64,000 nt of DNA from Bugulina stolonifera (lineage: Eukaryota > Bryozoa > Gymnolaemata > Cheilostomatida > Bugulidae), in the NCBI GenBank assembly GCA_935421135.1, contig OW285189.1, positions 12,545,072 to 12,609,071 on the forward strand, written 5' to 3'. The translations under genes were made by a program, and so were the position numbers. This document shows, in pieces, positions 49,259-60,700 of this stretch. Under the pieces are notes generated by a model. The model was not told the DNA's origin. It saw only the letters and a program-made list of their open reading frames with translations, and did not search any database. Positions within the stretch are counted from its first letter, which is position 1. Every line of letters starts with the position of its first letter.

Positions 49259-49575
49259 TATGATTGCAAGTTAAAAAGTTTTTGAATCTTTAGGTGTTGC
49301 ATTTCATATATCTCAACGAACTTTGGACACTTTTTGTTGATGGACGAGTGGGCGCCCTGACAATTTCTGCATTTTTTGTCATTACTGCATTCTTTATGGT
49401 TCTCATCATATGGTCTCGAACAGTTGATGCATGCTTTGATGCTTCTACATTTTTCTGCTATGTGTCCAAATCTTTGGCAATTGTAGCATTGGATGATCCT
49501 TGGTATCATTTTAAGTTCCTCTACCCTAGTAGCAAGGTGTTGTATCACTACATTGTTTTTAATGGCCTTTAATTT
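49258..49575 (-). CDS. LINE ORF1 fragment with CCHC zinc knuckles
   Basis: The 3' end of the element's gag-like ORF1. CYNCQRFGHIAEKC is a classic CCHC knuckle; CINCSRPYDENHKEC and CRNCQGAHSSINKKC follow as two more. These bind element RNA in Jockey/CR1/I-type LINEs. The frame is closed by a stop at 49578-49576, so the N-terminal part is absent. Its TAA shares one base with the ORF2 ATG. Confidence 0.88.
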   Translation of the reverse strand, partial: KLKAIKNNVVIQHLATRVEELKMIPRIIQCYNCQRFGHIAEKCRSIKACINCSRPYDENHKECSNDKKCRNCQGAHSSINKKCPKFVEIYEMQHLKIQKLFNLQS

Positions 49576-49580
49576 TTATT

Positions 49581-51642
49581 GAACAAAGCTTCTATTTGCA
49601 GGCAAGATAAAAGGGTGGTGTGTGTAAGTATAGTCGATATAGTGCAAAAATAAGATTGTTTATGAGTTGGCATTTGGCAAGCAGATGAACCAAGAAGATT
49701 ATACAAAACATGGCCAAGGCAATATTTTCAAAAGTATTTCATAGTGGATTATTGAGTCGTGAGTGATTTTCAAATTATATTGTGGGAAAAACCAACAACT
49801 TAGCGTAATCTCACCATGGTACTGTAGCCATTCAGTGATGGCTCACACTATATTATGTTATAATGGAATACTGCAGCCTAAACTGCTGCCAAAATACTGG
49901 GATCTTGGCAAATTGATGACTACATAGCAGCACATTACAACATGAAGGCCTATCAGCTGGTACTAAACATTACCTATTTAATTTACACTGTCTAAAAGTC
50001 CTAAAAATTGCTAATGTGAACATGATGTATACTTCAATAAATTTTCAAAGTCCTTGCGTTTTGACATATCAATGTTTTGCAAATTTATTACCATGAAGAA
50101 GCAGGTCAAATGAGGCTAGATGTTTATTGCCCACTCCCTAAAAGCAAAAAATTGGTTCTAATGTTTGAAATTATGCTTGTACTGAGTGTAACAATTGGAG
50201 CAGCATGCTGTTTTGGTCACACACTAACACCCTATTTAGCCAATAGTTAGGCATGTGCATGACCACAGTGCCACAGATAGTTACAATTTACAAACCTGTA
50301 AAGTGAGTCTATCATACTAGCATCCATATGTCAACTGCTAACCTTGTTTAGTGGCAGTTCATGCTGTTTTGGTCTAATAAAATTTAAATCAAATACATTG
50401 CACATGGGCACAGCATGTCATGTTACACCAATTGATATAAAGTACATGTAATAGCCCATGTGTACAGAAGGTAGCCTTATGCACTTACACTCCATACTCC
50501 AGTGGACAAACAATGACTATACTATACACCAATTTTGTTCATTTTGCATCTGGATGAAAAACAAAAAAAATACCATAATTTATGCAAGCCCTTATTGTAT
50601 CGACATAGAATAAGGATACAAATGAAAGTTATACATATAATTTATATATTTTACAAAATCGTGTGATGGAGGTGCCGGAGGCACATTACTTACAGTACTT
50701 ACTTTTGAATTTTCAGTAGACTTTAGCAAACAACAGCAAATTCCTTTCGATAATAGATGGCATAGATGATAGACTTATTAACTAGAAAACTGGACTGATA
50801 TTGCATTTAAATGCTCTAGTTATACCATTTAGTTGTGATGGAGTTAACAATGAAATATCTGTGAGAACACTTGAACAAACATACAATATTATCTTCTGGA
50901 ACAGAAATAGTGGCTGCATAGCATAATGAGTGCAGTCAAAGTAAGCCAATCAAGGATATAAGTCCAGTACTCAGTCATTATGACATTGAATTTGGAGAGA
51001 CCTACTAATTTAGATTATAAGGTTCTAACAAAGGTCAACACCAGTTACCCTTGTCTATTGATACATTGTCTGAAGGTAACAAAAGAATGCAGGTATACCA
51101 GTATATAATCATCAACCCATAACAGGGTAAATATTTTACTTTGACTGAATTTGAAAATCACTCTTATACAACAATAGCATCATATAATTTGTACACTGCA
51201 TGTGCAGATGTCTGGTTTGGGGAACAAATACAGTATGTTTGCCGAGCCCAGGTCAGAGTGGGAAAGCTTGGTTTCTTTTACCAAAATTTTAGTACGATCA
51301 TTGAATAACTGATTACACTTCTTGTATGTGACTACAATAGCTGCTGTGGTTCAACCTGTATAATTTGCTCAGATATTCAAGAAATGCGTTTGTAAAAACC
51401 CAAATAGGAAGCACTGTGCATGTAGCAGCACTGATTGCGACTTTGCTACTGTATATTATGCAAAGTGCCACATTGAGCAGCTCTCAACTTTGATTTGTTT
51501 ACATAGACCATAGTGTATATAATACAACAAATTTTTGTCATGACTATAACAAATTATATAATATTATTTTTATTTATAATAATAGCCCAGCATTATCCAT
51601 TTACTTGGCAATGCATTAGTATAGATCTAAAATATGACTTTA
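49581..51642. other. Gap between LINE and B-box gene
   Basis: AT-rich, no exon supported. It includes the 3' flank of the minus-strand B-box gene. A small GTGCCGGAGGCAC palindrome at about 50672-50684 stands out in otherwise plain sequence. Confidence 0.4.
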
Positions 51643-54600
51643 TCAGTTTACAGCCAAGCCAGGAGTTGCATGGTCACCATTGATGTCTGTGATAAGCTGT
51701 TGATCAGCAGCTTTACAATCATCTAGTAGAGGTACGTGGGGGTCACTAGTATTATAAAGGGTGCCCTCGGTTACTGAGGCTACACTCTGTCTCTCTGAGG
51801 ATAAGGTATAACCAGCATAGTATCCATCCCTTGACCTCTGAGTCACTCCGGCTGTTGTGGGCGGTACAGATTCTGAGGCCAGCAGCCTACATGACATATA
51901 TTGTCTATTAGTATATGGGATTTATAGAATGTTATCAATTAGGATTTGTCTCTGCCTGCAGACTGCACGCATTTATACCAGAACACTGATGTCACACACA
52001 GTAATACTTACCAAGCTCCTATAGAAATTACACAAATCTTATTCAACATAATATCTTTTATTTGTGTACAATTCATCTCAGAGGTTCATCAGCTAGGAGT
52101 AATATTATGTATCGTTATGTAGCCTTAGACCTTTATTTGTCATTAGAAAAGTGGTTTGGAGGTGTCACCATGGGGAACACATTTTCTTGTAAGATAGCAC
52201 TTGTCTTAAAAGGCAAGAGTTTTTTTTTTATCAGATTTTAGCCCTTTTGAGTATCATAATAAATAAACATGTATGATAGAAGATAAATGATTCTTATTGC
52301 AGACTCACTTGAAAGTTCCACTCGCAATGGATTCCTCGAGCAGCCTACCAATGTCGTACTCTCCACTGTTAGCTTTGGCCATAATAACAGAAAAGGGTTT
52401 GTGGGATTTAGCATTGTTGTTGCTGTCTAAAATTACAGAATGTAATGAAAAGTATGTACAGGTAAAAAGGAGAAATAGTATCTGATGTAAAGTTGTCTTC
52501 TCCTTCTCTTTTTAAAAGAATAGAAGACAACTTCGAAATGTACAACTGTTGGTAGAACCAGTTGAAGACTGCAACCCATTTCTTATTCATATGTTATAAT
52601 AAGGTGTACACGCACCATGCATATAAATAATATATATTCTATTGGTACATAAAATAGTGAAGTTCGACAATTAACTACGTGAAAATATTCGTATCGGAGT
52701 GGGTTTGATCTAAAAGGTTGCCATTTTTAGAAGGTAGTCGCAAAGTTGCCATCTTATTGAATCAACTGTGCAAGACATTTCGTAACACTTCATCAGTTAA
52801 AAATATCTTTATAAGACCAGTTGATCTACATGTAGGCAGTTAGGAATTCGGATCTGGCATATAAACCTGTATTAGTAATTTACCTGCTGTAGTGTCTACA
52901 GCACTGAAGCTATGATATATCGAAGGGTCTAAGTTAGACTCGTCCTCCACCTGCTGATGGGATGGCTGTTTACCGTCTGCATGTAGGAAAGCATCCAAAC
53001 TGATGCTGTGGTGCAACAACTCCGGGTGCTTGCATATTGCTTTATTCACAAAAGTGTCTAACCAAGGACGACGTGTCTGCTCCTATCATTATAATAAGTC
53101 ATAACTTGAGTAAAAACTGCCACTCTTAATCAAATCAACGAGTATTAAGCAAAAAACTGAAAATACACCTTCTCATGCGTCTTTTCTAAGTATCTAATCT
53201 GAAATTAAATATGACATGTTACATTCATTGACTTGTATAAGTACCTGCATGCTAGAAAAGCTGTTCCCTCCTGATGTATCCCTTTCAGGAGCTGACTGAC
53301 TCTCCGTAATGATAGTTGAAGAGTTGTCTCTTCTTACAAAGATAGAATTGGTATTCTCATCCTTTGATAAATTTTCATTCGTACAAGTTTCAGCCCTTGT
53401 GGAGCTACGGTCTAATGCAGCATTACCACTTTGGACGTGCTGTGAATCCTTCGTTTCTATTTTCTTATTGGGGATGACATTGGTGCCACCGTCTCCTTTA
53501 GCAAAGGTAACATCTGCATCAGAGTTGGACTGTTCTAAATCTTCTTGACTAAGTGACTCACAAGCATATGGTAAAGCTACAGCATAAATAGGAAAAAAAA
53601 GTGTAGACATTTATTAGAGTTGGGTGTTAAAATATTTTACATAATAGACTTGTAAAGAATGTATAATGTAAATATAAGAAAGTCGTGGATGGGAAGATGG
53701 GAAACTCCACCCAAGAATCCGTATGAGTTCTCACATTTATTGTGAGCTTTCAAATCCAACCTTCAAATCTAGGCACCATAATATACGGATTGTTACCCAA
53801 TTTCTCATTTTACAGTTTTCAATAGAAAGAATAGTCAATTGTACAGGATTTTATTTCGGAGTTGTTTTCCCCTAGATAATTTCTTCTCTTATGTTTAGTT
53901 CTTTTATCCTCCTCAAAAATGAGAAATGAAAACAAATCCAGAATGGACAACTTCTTGTTGAAATAAACAGTTGCTTACAATAGTACCTGAGCATTGGACC
54001 TACGAATCAAGACCAGTCAGTAGGTATCTCAACCCTCTCATGTTTGGACACTAATAGGGTTACCTTACTTACCATGAGGATCTGTGGCTGGTACACACAG
54101 TTTATCAGCTAGCATGTTTACTTCATGGGAGCAGTCAAAAGTCTTATGATCAAACAACAAGTATGTATCAGTAGTCCTGTTCAGTGAGTCAAAGATTTTC
54201 AACTGTGACTCTGCCCTAAGGAACAGTGGCAAAACAACCACAATCACAACACATGCCTAGCGCTATAAATCTATATAACAGTGAGCCACCACTAACTTTA
54301 ATTGAGTTATGGATTATATCATGTGTTTGATCAAGTGCAGACAACTTCCTCCAAAACTAGTATAACAAATAAAAACATGGATAGATTACATTTACTCTGT
54401 ACTAAAATAATGATAATAATTATGTACATGCACCATTGTGGCCAGCAGTTAAAATAATAATATGAGCAATACTTTACATATTGTTGTACTAGCGGCAAGG
54501 CAGAAGTTAGCAAGCGGCATAAAAATGAAAATATTTGACATTAGAAATTATTTTGATGTTTCCATGAATGTTTTCTAACCTGGAATTTAACTCTCCAAAT

Positions 54601-56891
54601 CTCTGAAATATAAGATGTGATAATTAATCTAACAAAAAGTAACAATAACATTATATAATACAGGTCTGCTATGTCACTACTTGAAAGTTCATAACATTGA
54701 GAAATGTAAAGAAATCGGTTATTGGACTACAATATACATACACAAATAAATTTACACTAAAATAATGCTAATGCTGAAGAAATACCTTTAACAAGAAAAA
54801 AATATTGACAAATGATAATGAGGGGTGTTTTAATTTTTCTGCAACATCGGCTGAATTCATACATTGATCATGATGTGAAGTATAATATTATAATTATGTT
54901 AAAACAATGCGTTAACAAAAAGAAATTTTCTATTACATTAACTGCACAACTTTTCTCCTATTTGTGCACACCAGTATATGAGTTGGTCAATGGACAGAAT
55001 ATATTTATAGTATGAAAGACTTACAGACAGGAAGTAGGTAGCGCTGCTCTTGCCGAGAACTCCAGACATGTCATTTAACACCAGCATGGAACCAGTAGAT
55101 AGTTTTGGTATCTCATCTAATGCATGCTGAAGTCTGTATACCTTCTCTCTCACTTCCTGTGAAACAACCACATTGAACAAGACTGTATTGCTTATTTGAG
55201 TTCTCCTGCTTGTGGAATATAAACGGGTAGCAGAACTATATATTGTTAGAAATGAATTCATTAGTTGAATACAAAGAGGTCTCTCCTCTATACTTGTGTG
55301 AACTCTTATCTCACTGCTGTATAACACAGAGAGGATAATTAGCATAACCTCACCTCATTTATAATATGTATCATATTTTTTTCACAACCGCTAATAGTAC
55401 TTCTGAGGAAATCACACTCCAACCTTATTTTCTTTTGTGCAATTTTGCTGTCTTTCTACAATAATACGGATAACAGCTGCGTAACATATTCACAGGTCAC
55501 ATTTATTTACCGGAGGTGCAACAAGAATCATGGCTGAGTGAAAGTCTACATTAGGGTATTATATGATATATATGATATATGATATATATATATGATGTAA
55601 TAAAATACTATTTTATATACAACACAGATGCATCATTGTATATTCTTGGAGTTGCTAACCCTCTAACTAAGGAACAAAGAAAAGAAAACTCCAATTCAGA
55701 GACGCAATGCGACCCAAGTGAAAATAAATACATTTTGTATGTAGTGGAAGCCCATGAAGCATGACCTGAATAATACACACTGTTGCCTACAGCATACACT
55801 TACATGTAAGAGCAGCTTCACAAATACTTCATAGAGATATACTCTATATATAATCTACATCTATTTATATAGATACACTATCTGGCTAAGCAAGGTCACA
55901 ACAGGTCCAAAGCAAGAATATGCAAAAAAATTCTCAAAATTATGTGGATGTGTTACCAAAGCATCCAAGTTCTGCTGGTTAATACAACATAACACACTTG
56001 ATAAATTTAAGAGTTGGCAAGCTAACTCTATATACGGACCTTAAGAGCCGATATTTGTGCCTCAGTTTCCTGTTTGATCTTCGTAGCAGCAATTAGATGT
56101 TTATCCAATCTATCTGACAAACCATACAGTACTTCCTGTATGTACATAATGTATATATATAATTATTTACCAATATACAACTAGATAATTATTATCATGC
56201 CACAAAAACTAAAAGTTGACAACAATACAATGTGAAACATATTGATATACATGTAGTCATACCTTAGACTTGGCAAAAGCCTGTTGCATATTAAGAAGGT
56301 CGTGTGAAGCATGCTGGGATACACAGTTGAGACAGAGGAGTTGTCTGCATTGCTCACAGAAAACACAGTATTTATCTCCATGATCACCGCAGAACGTTTC
56401 TTCATTTCTCAAAGCTGAGGCTTCATTCATATAAAAATAATATTTATTATGTTAGAGTTGAAAAATAGGAACTTTGGAGTAGCATAGCAACAATAAACAT
56501 CTCCTTAGCAACAGAATAACCAGCTGAGTAGCAACAGAATAAACATACAACAAACGGAAGCAAATAACTACACTATATCATAGAAGAACTGTTATCCAAT
56601 TGTCCAACTTTGCTAGTCCTTTTACTGGTCCTGGCCCCATTCCTACATAGTATGTACACTTGTATTGTGAGAATCTAGTTGAAGCTCACCTTTTAGCAGA
56701 TTATGATTTTTTAAAGGTCCAACTTTAGGGTGAAACTTTTTAACACAAGTAGAGCAGTAGTAGTAGGTGCAGTTCTCACAGGCCACTGTTGCCACCTTAG
56801 CATTGCCAGTGCAGAAGTTACACAGGATCATTGCAGATTCGGATTGAGAAAAAGTAAACGAGTCTGATTTGGAAGACTTTTTAACCTTCAT
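51643..56891 (-). CDS. RING-less TRIM-like protein: two B-boxes, coiled coil, PX-like segment
   Basis: Twelve exons, transcript order: 56891-56690, 56414-56263, 56135-56040, 55455-55354, 55156-55025, 54602-54580, 54215-54073, 53576-53245, 53198-53169, 53082-52884, 52426-52309 and 51886-51643. All phases match, giving 590 residues. B-box 1 (24-64: CNFC, CENCTYYYCSTC, HPKVGPLKNH) resembles TRIM9/MID-type B-box 1. B-box 2 (76-105: CGDHGDKYCVFCEQC, CLNC, HASH) follows, then about 200 residues of predicted coiled coil. A polar linker leads to RRPWLDTFVNKAICKHPELL, which matches the C-terminal half of a PX domain; no N-terminal PX half was found. No RING, SPRY, FN3 or NHL domain is visible. Without a RING, ubiquitin-ligase activity is doubtful. 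The ATG at 56891 was chosen as the first in frame near the first B-box; an undetected upstream RING exon is possible but the gap to ODR4 is only 900 bases. Confidence 0.78.
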
Positions 56892-57788
56892 GTTGGCAAA
56901 ACCAACAGACAATGTAAAATAGAAAGTATGCTACAATTAAAATTCTTTGGTGAATCAGAACAATGAACAGAGTGAAATCAGAATTTTAAACTTCACATTG
57001 TTTAACTTGGATAGCATAGAACTAACAGTAATAGAAAAAGTGAACAAATTTAGAGTATTTGTAAAAAAAGAACCCAAAATATTAGATAAAATCTTGTAAA
57101 TTAAAATGTATCTCCACATGAAGGAATTTCACCTATTGAATCATTTACAGATACGAATATGTAATACTTATCATTATGCATTCACTATTCCATTACCTAA
57201 CAGTTGAATGATCAATTGTCTATGGTCACACCACAGAGCATATTCAGTTCGGGATTAGGTCAGTTATGTCAATAGTCAAGGATAAATGCAGGACAGACAT
57301 TTATTGTAATTAATAGCAAAACCTAGTACATGAAAATCAAGTACATAATTATTGTATTTGTTGACTTGAGAGCTGACTCGACTCAGTATATTATTTAACG
57401 TTCTATTATAGAAAATAATATATTACTCTGTTATAATAATTATCAGTACTCTACTACCACCACAAACACAAAAATATAGAACCAGATATATGTAAATGTA
57501 CATTGGCTAACGTATATAGTTATTATGGTTGGTGTAGTAACAAATTGTGAATGCATATTAATGAGTACATACTATCAATTTAAACAATTCATATAATAAT
57601 TAAATAATGGGACACTTCAAGTGCCCAGAAACAATGAAAATTCAATGATATTCTCAATGCACCAATTATATTATAATAAATCATTAAACATTCAAGTCAC
57701 TATATACATGTACAACAAATCGTAGAATTTAGCAATAGGTTCTCGACTTACATTAGAAATAAATATGAGAGATGGGCAGTGGGAAAGG
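56892..57788. other. Short gap between B-box gene and ODR4
   Basis: Very AT-rich, no Cys-pair ORF that could be a RING exon and no other exon seen. It must hold the 3' end of ODR4 and the promoter of the B-box gene, as both are on the minus strand. Confidence 0.5.
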
Positions 57789-60700
57789 CTATCCAAACCA
57801 CTCATCTAGATTCAGGTAGGTCAGGGATACGGCTAAAGCGATTGCTGCACCGGATGCTATTGCTACAACAGATGAATCGAATATTAATATATCATGTGTG
57901 TAATGTTACTTTACTAATCTTAATGCATTGAAATTGTAAATACAATTAATTTAACTACATGCCTACTGAAACTGAGCAACTCATTGAAGCTGTTTGCTCA
58001 CAGAATTGCATTATTGCAAAGTTAGCGTACACTAGTTAACTATACAATGTATACACAACACTATGTAGGCTTATAATAGTAGCTCATTAACAAAGTATAA
58101 ACTCACAGGCTATTCTACCGATTCCTCCCATCAGGGATGGAGTGGAAACGGGTTCATGGGGTACATCTGGCTCTTCAGATCTCAGCTTCTGCAGATGTTC
58201 AATATCTTCTAATTCTGTATAAGGATTAAGTGCATAAAATTATATCTGTATGGAAGTTATCTACTCACTAGCATCATGTTCTATACTAGTATCTATCATT
58301 AGTAGAACTGTCTATATGGGAGTTATCTACTCACTAGTACCATGTTCTATACTAGCATCTATAGGAGAATACTGTCTATATGGGAGTTATCTACTCACTA
58401 GCACCATGTTCTAATACTACTATCTATACTAGAATACTGTGTATATGAGAGTTATCTACTCACTAGCACCATGTTCCATACTAGTATCTACAGTAGAATA
58501 CTGTCTCTATGGGAGTTATCTACTCACTAGCACCATGTTCTAATACTAGAATGTAGCATATAAATAGTAGAATACTGTGTATATGAGAGTTATCTACTCA
58601 CTAGCACCATGTTCTATACTCGTATCTATAGTAGAACTGTCTATGTGAGAGATTCCCAGAAGCTGCTGTGCTCTTTCTGCACAGTCTTCCACCCTCTCAT
58701 CTTTAAACATGTAGTCATTGAACACTATTGGTAGACTGCCATGTGCAATGTACACCCTTGGTGGCAATTCGTATATTAGCTACAAGGTATAAAAATATAA
58801 TATGACAGCATCACCAGTTATTATGTGCGCACACGATTGTGTGACTGTGTAAATACACAAAAAGACGTGTTGAAAACATCAGAGCTCGTTCTCCCAACGG
58901 GTCACTAATCTGAGCATTTGAGCTATGTAGTCTTTGAGTTTGATATTTGTTACTTCACTAAATCTAATATACATGTACATTTAGACATTGTCGAAACATC
59001 AACATGGCTGCTAAGTAGGAATGACGCAAAGAGTGACGACTCCCACAATTAGCAATACATAATATGCAAAAAATGAACATAGTGTTCGCATACTGATAGA
59101 GTCCCAAGTAAGTAGGCAGTTACCTGCTCCTCTGCCGTGTGTTTCTCACTGCCTACTTGTAGGATATCCTCACACAGTAGCTGACACCTCACGTATATCG
59201 TCTTCTTCAGATCAGATTTGATTGCCTTCACAAAAGAAATTGAGCATGGGTTAAAAATGTCTTTCATGCAAATCAGTGTGTTATTACTATAATACCTTTA
59301 GCTGAATTATGGTTCATAGCTATATCATAGCTATATCATAAAATTGATAGAGGTACCTCAAACATCACACAATTACAGTAATACAACCCTCATTATATAA
59401 TGCACACCACATGAGTGTTAGTTTCTAGTAGAAACAGTGTACTGTCATACGAGCTGTCATACGTGCAGCAAAAGAACCTGCGGTTTCCAGGCTCCAGGCG
59501 TATTTGGATACAGGATTGGTTCACATGAGGCAGTGTGTAGTAACCAAACACAGTGCGAGCATTCAAGGGTGATAACAATGTTTGTTATAAAGGGGAGTCT
59601 TCATTATAATCATACATATCATTAGTAGGAACGGTTAGCTGTGTGGGATAGCTACATGTATGTAGTGCTGAATAAAATTATTTATTGTTATTAATTCAGC
59701 CTTCATATGTCTCAGCCTTCATATGTAAATTTGGAATACGCCTACCATCTCTCATGTGACCAGATGACAACTAAACATACGTGTGAGATTTGTCTAGCGG
59801 TGGCAGGTGCTCTGAAGAAGGCTATTGCAGAGACAGTTCCTTTCAGCCATATTGAGGAGACGGTTTCTGCACACAAGCTGCTACCTTCACCCTTTGACTA
59901 ATCACACAAATAATACAACAATTATTATAACATCATAACTGTGTACAACCCATGTATATATTAAATAACCTACATTATTATAGCGGCACCCCACAAAAGC
60001 CTATCAATATTATTATTCTGGGAAAACTTTGAAGAACTTACTCATAGCCAGTGGGATAATTAGAACATTACCCTTGCTTATCCAGCTTGTATAGTTAGTG
60101 GAAGAAGCAGGACAGTAACACGTGAAGAGTCGACTATATTCAACTGAATACACCAGTAGGAGGCTATTTGTTCCCACATGCATAGGTAAATGAACTCGAC
60201 TTACCTGTCCCAACAGTTGGACGTTGATATGTGAAGGTTCCAGGCTTTGTTGTGAACCCTTCTTCCCCTTACCAGCACTAGCTGAACCAAAGACCTCACT
60301 CTCCTCTACTATCTTGTCATTGAACAGAGTCCGAGCATTGGTTATTGTTTTAAAATGTGGAGAAAGTCCATTCTAAAACAACCATGAGAATCAAATCAGT
60401 AATAAATTTGATTTACAAGTATGAACAATATTAGTTAATACTACACTACTTTGCGAGTATGTTGAAATAATTGTGTTCCGTTTCAAGAAATAACCATTAG
60501 CCTATGCTATGAAAGTGGTACGTAAATTTGCCTTGCTATAATTATATGCAAATATTACTAAACCGTTGAATTTCTCAGCATAAAAATTTATCCATCAAAC
60601 TGATAAAATGTTTAAATGTTTCACACTACACTTATTACTTGTAAGTAGTGCAGCTCAAGCGTTATATATTACTACTAACAGTACTACTTACTACTACAGT

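Larger units (their letters stand above)
46000..49580 (-). mobile_element. 5'-truncated non-LTR retrotransposon (LINE, Jockey/CR1/I-like)
   Basis: The element comprises the tail of ORF1 (zinc knuckles), an open ORF2 with endonuclease and reverse transcriptase, and about 60-120 bases of 3' tail running into TATATATA simple sequence near 46005-46020. ORF1 is cut off at about 49575, so the copy is 5' truncated, as usual after incomplete target-primed reverse transcription. I could not define a target-site duplication. The open ORF2 suggests recent insertion. Clade cannot be fixed without a phylogeny. Confidence 0.9.

Noticed and set aside
52012..52037. Possible 26-base exon (ICVISIGA) in the B-box gene
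   Set aside because: The flanking exons 52426-52309 and 51886-51643 already join in phase without it, and its acceptor lacks a pyrimidine tract.
58250..58645. CRISPR-like array
   Set aside because: Eukaryotic intron; units are contiguous duplications of an exon border, without unique spacers.
59393..59578. Minus-strand 61-codon ORF between ODR4 exons
   Set aside because: Exons 59897-59781 and 59225-59124 connect in phase without it and match the family order.
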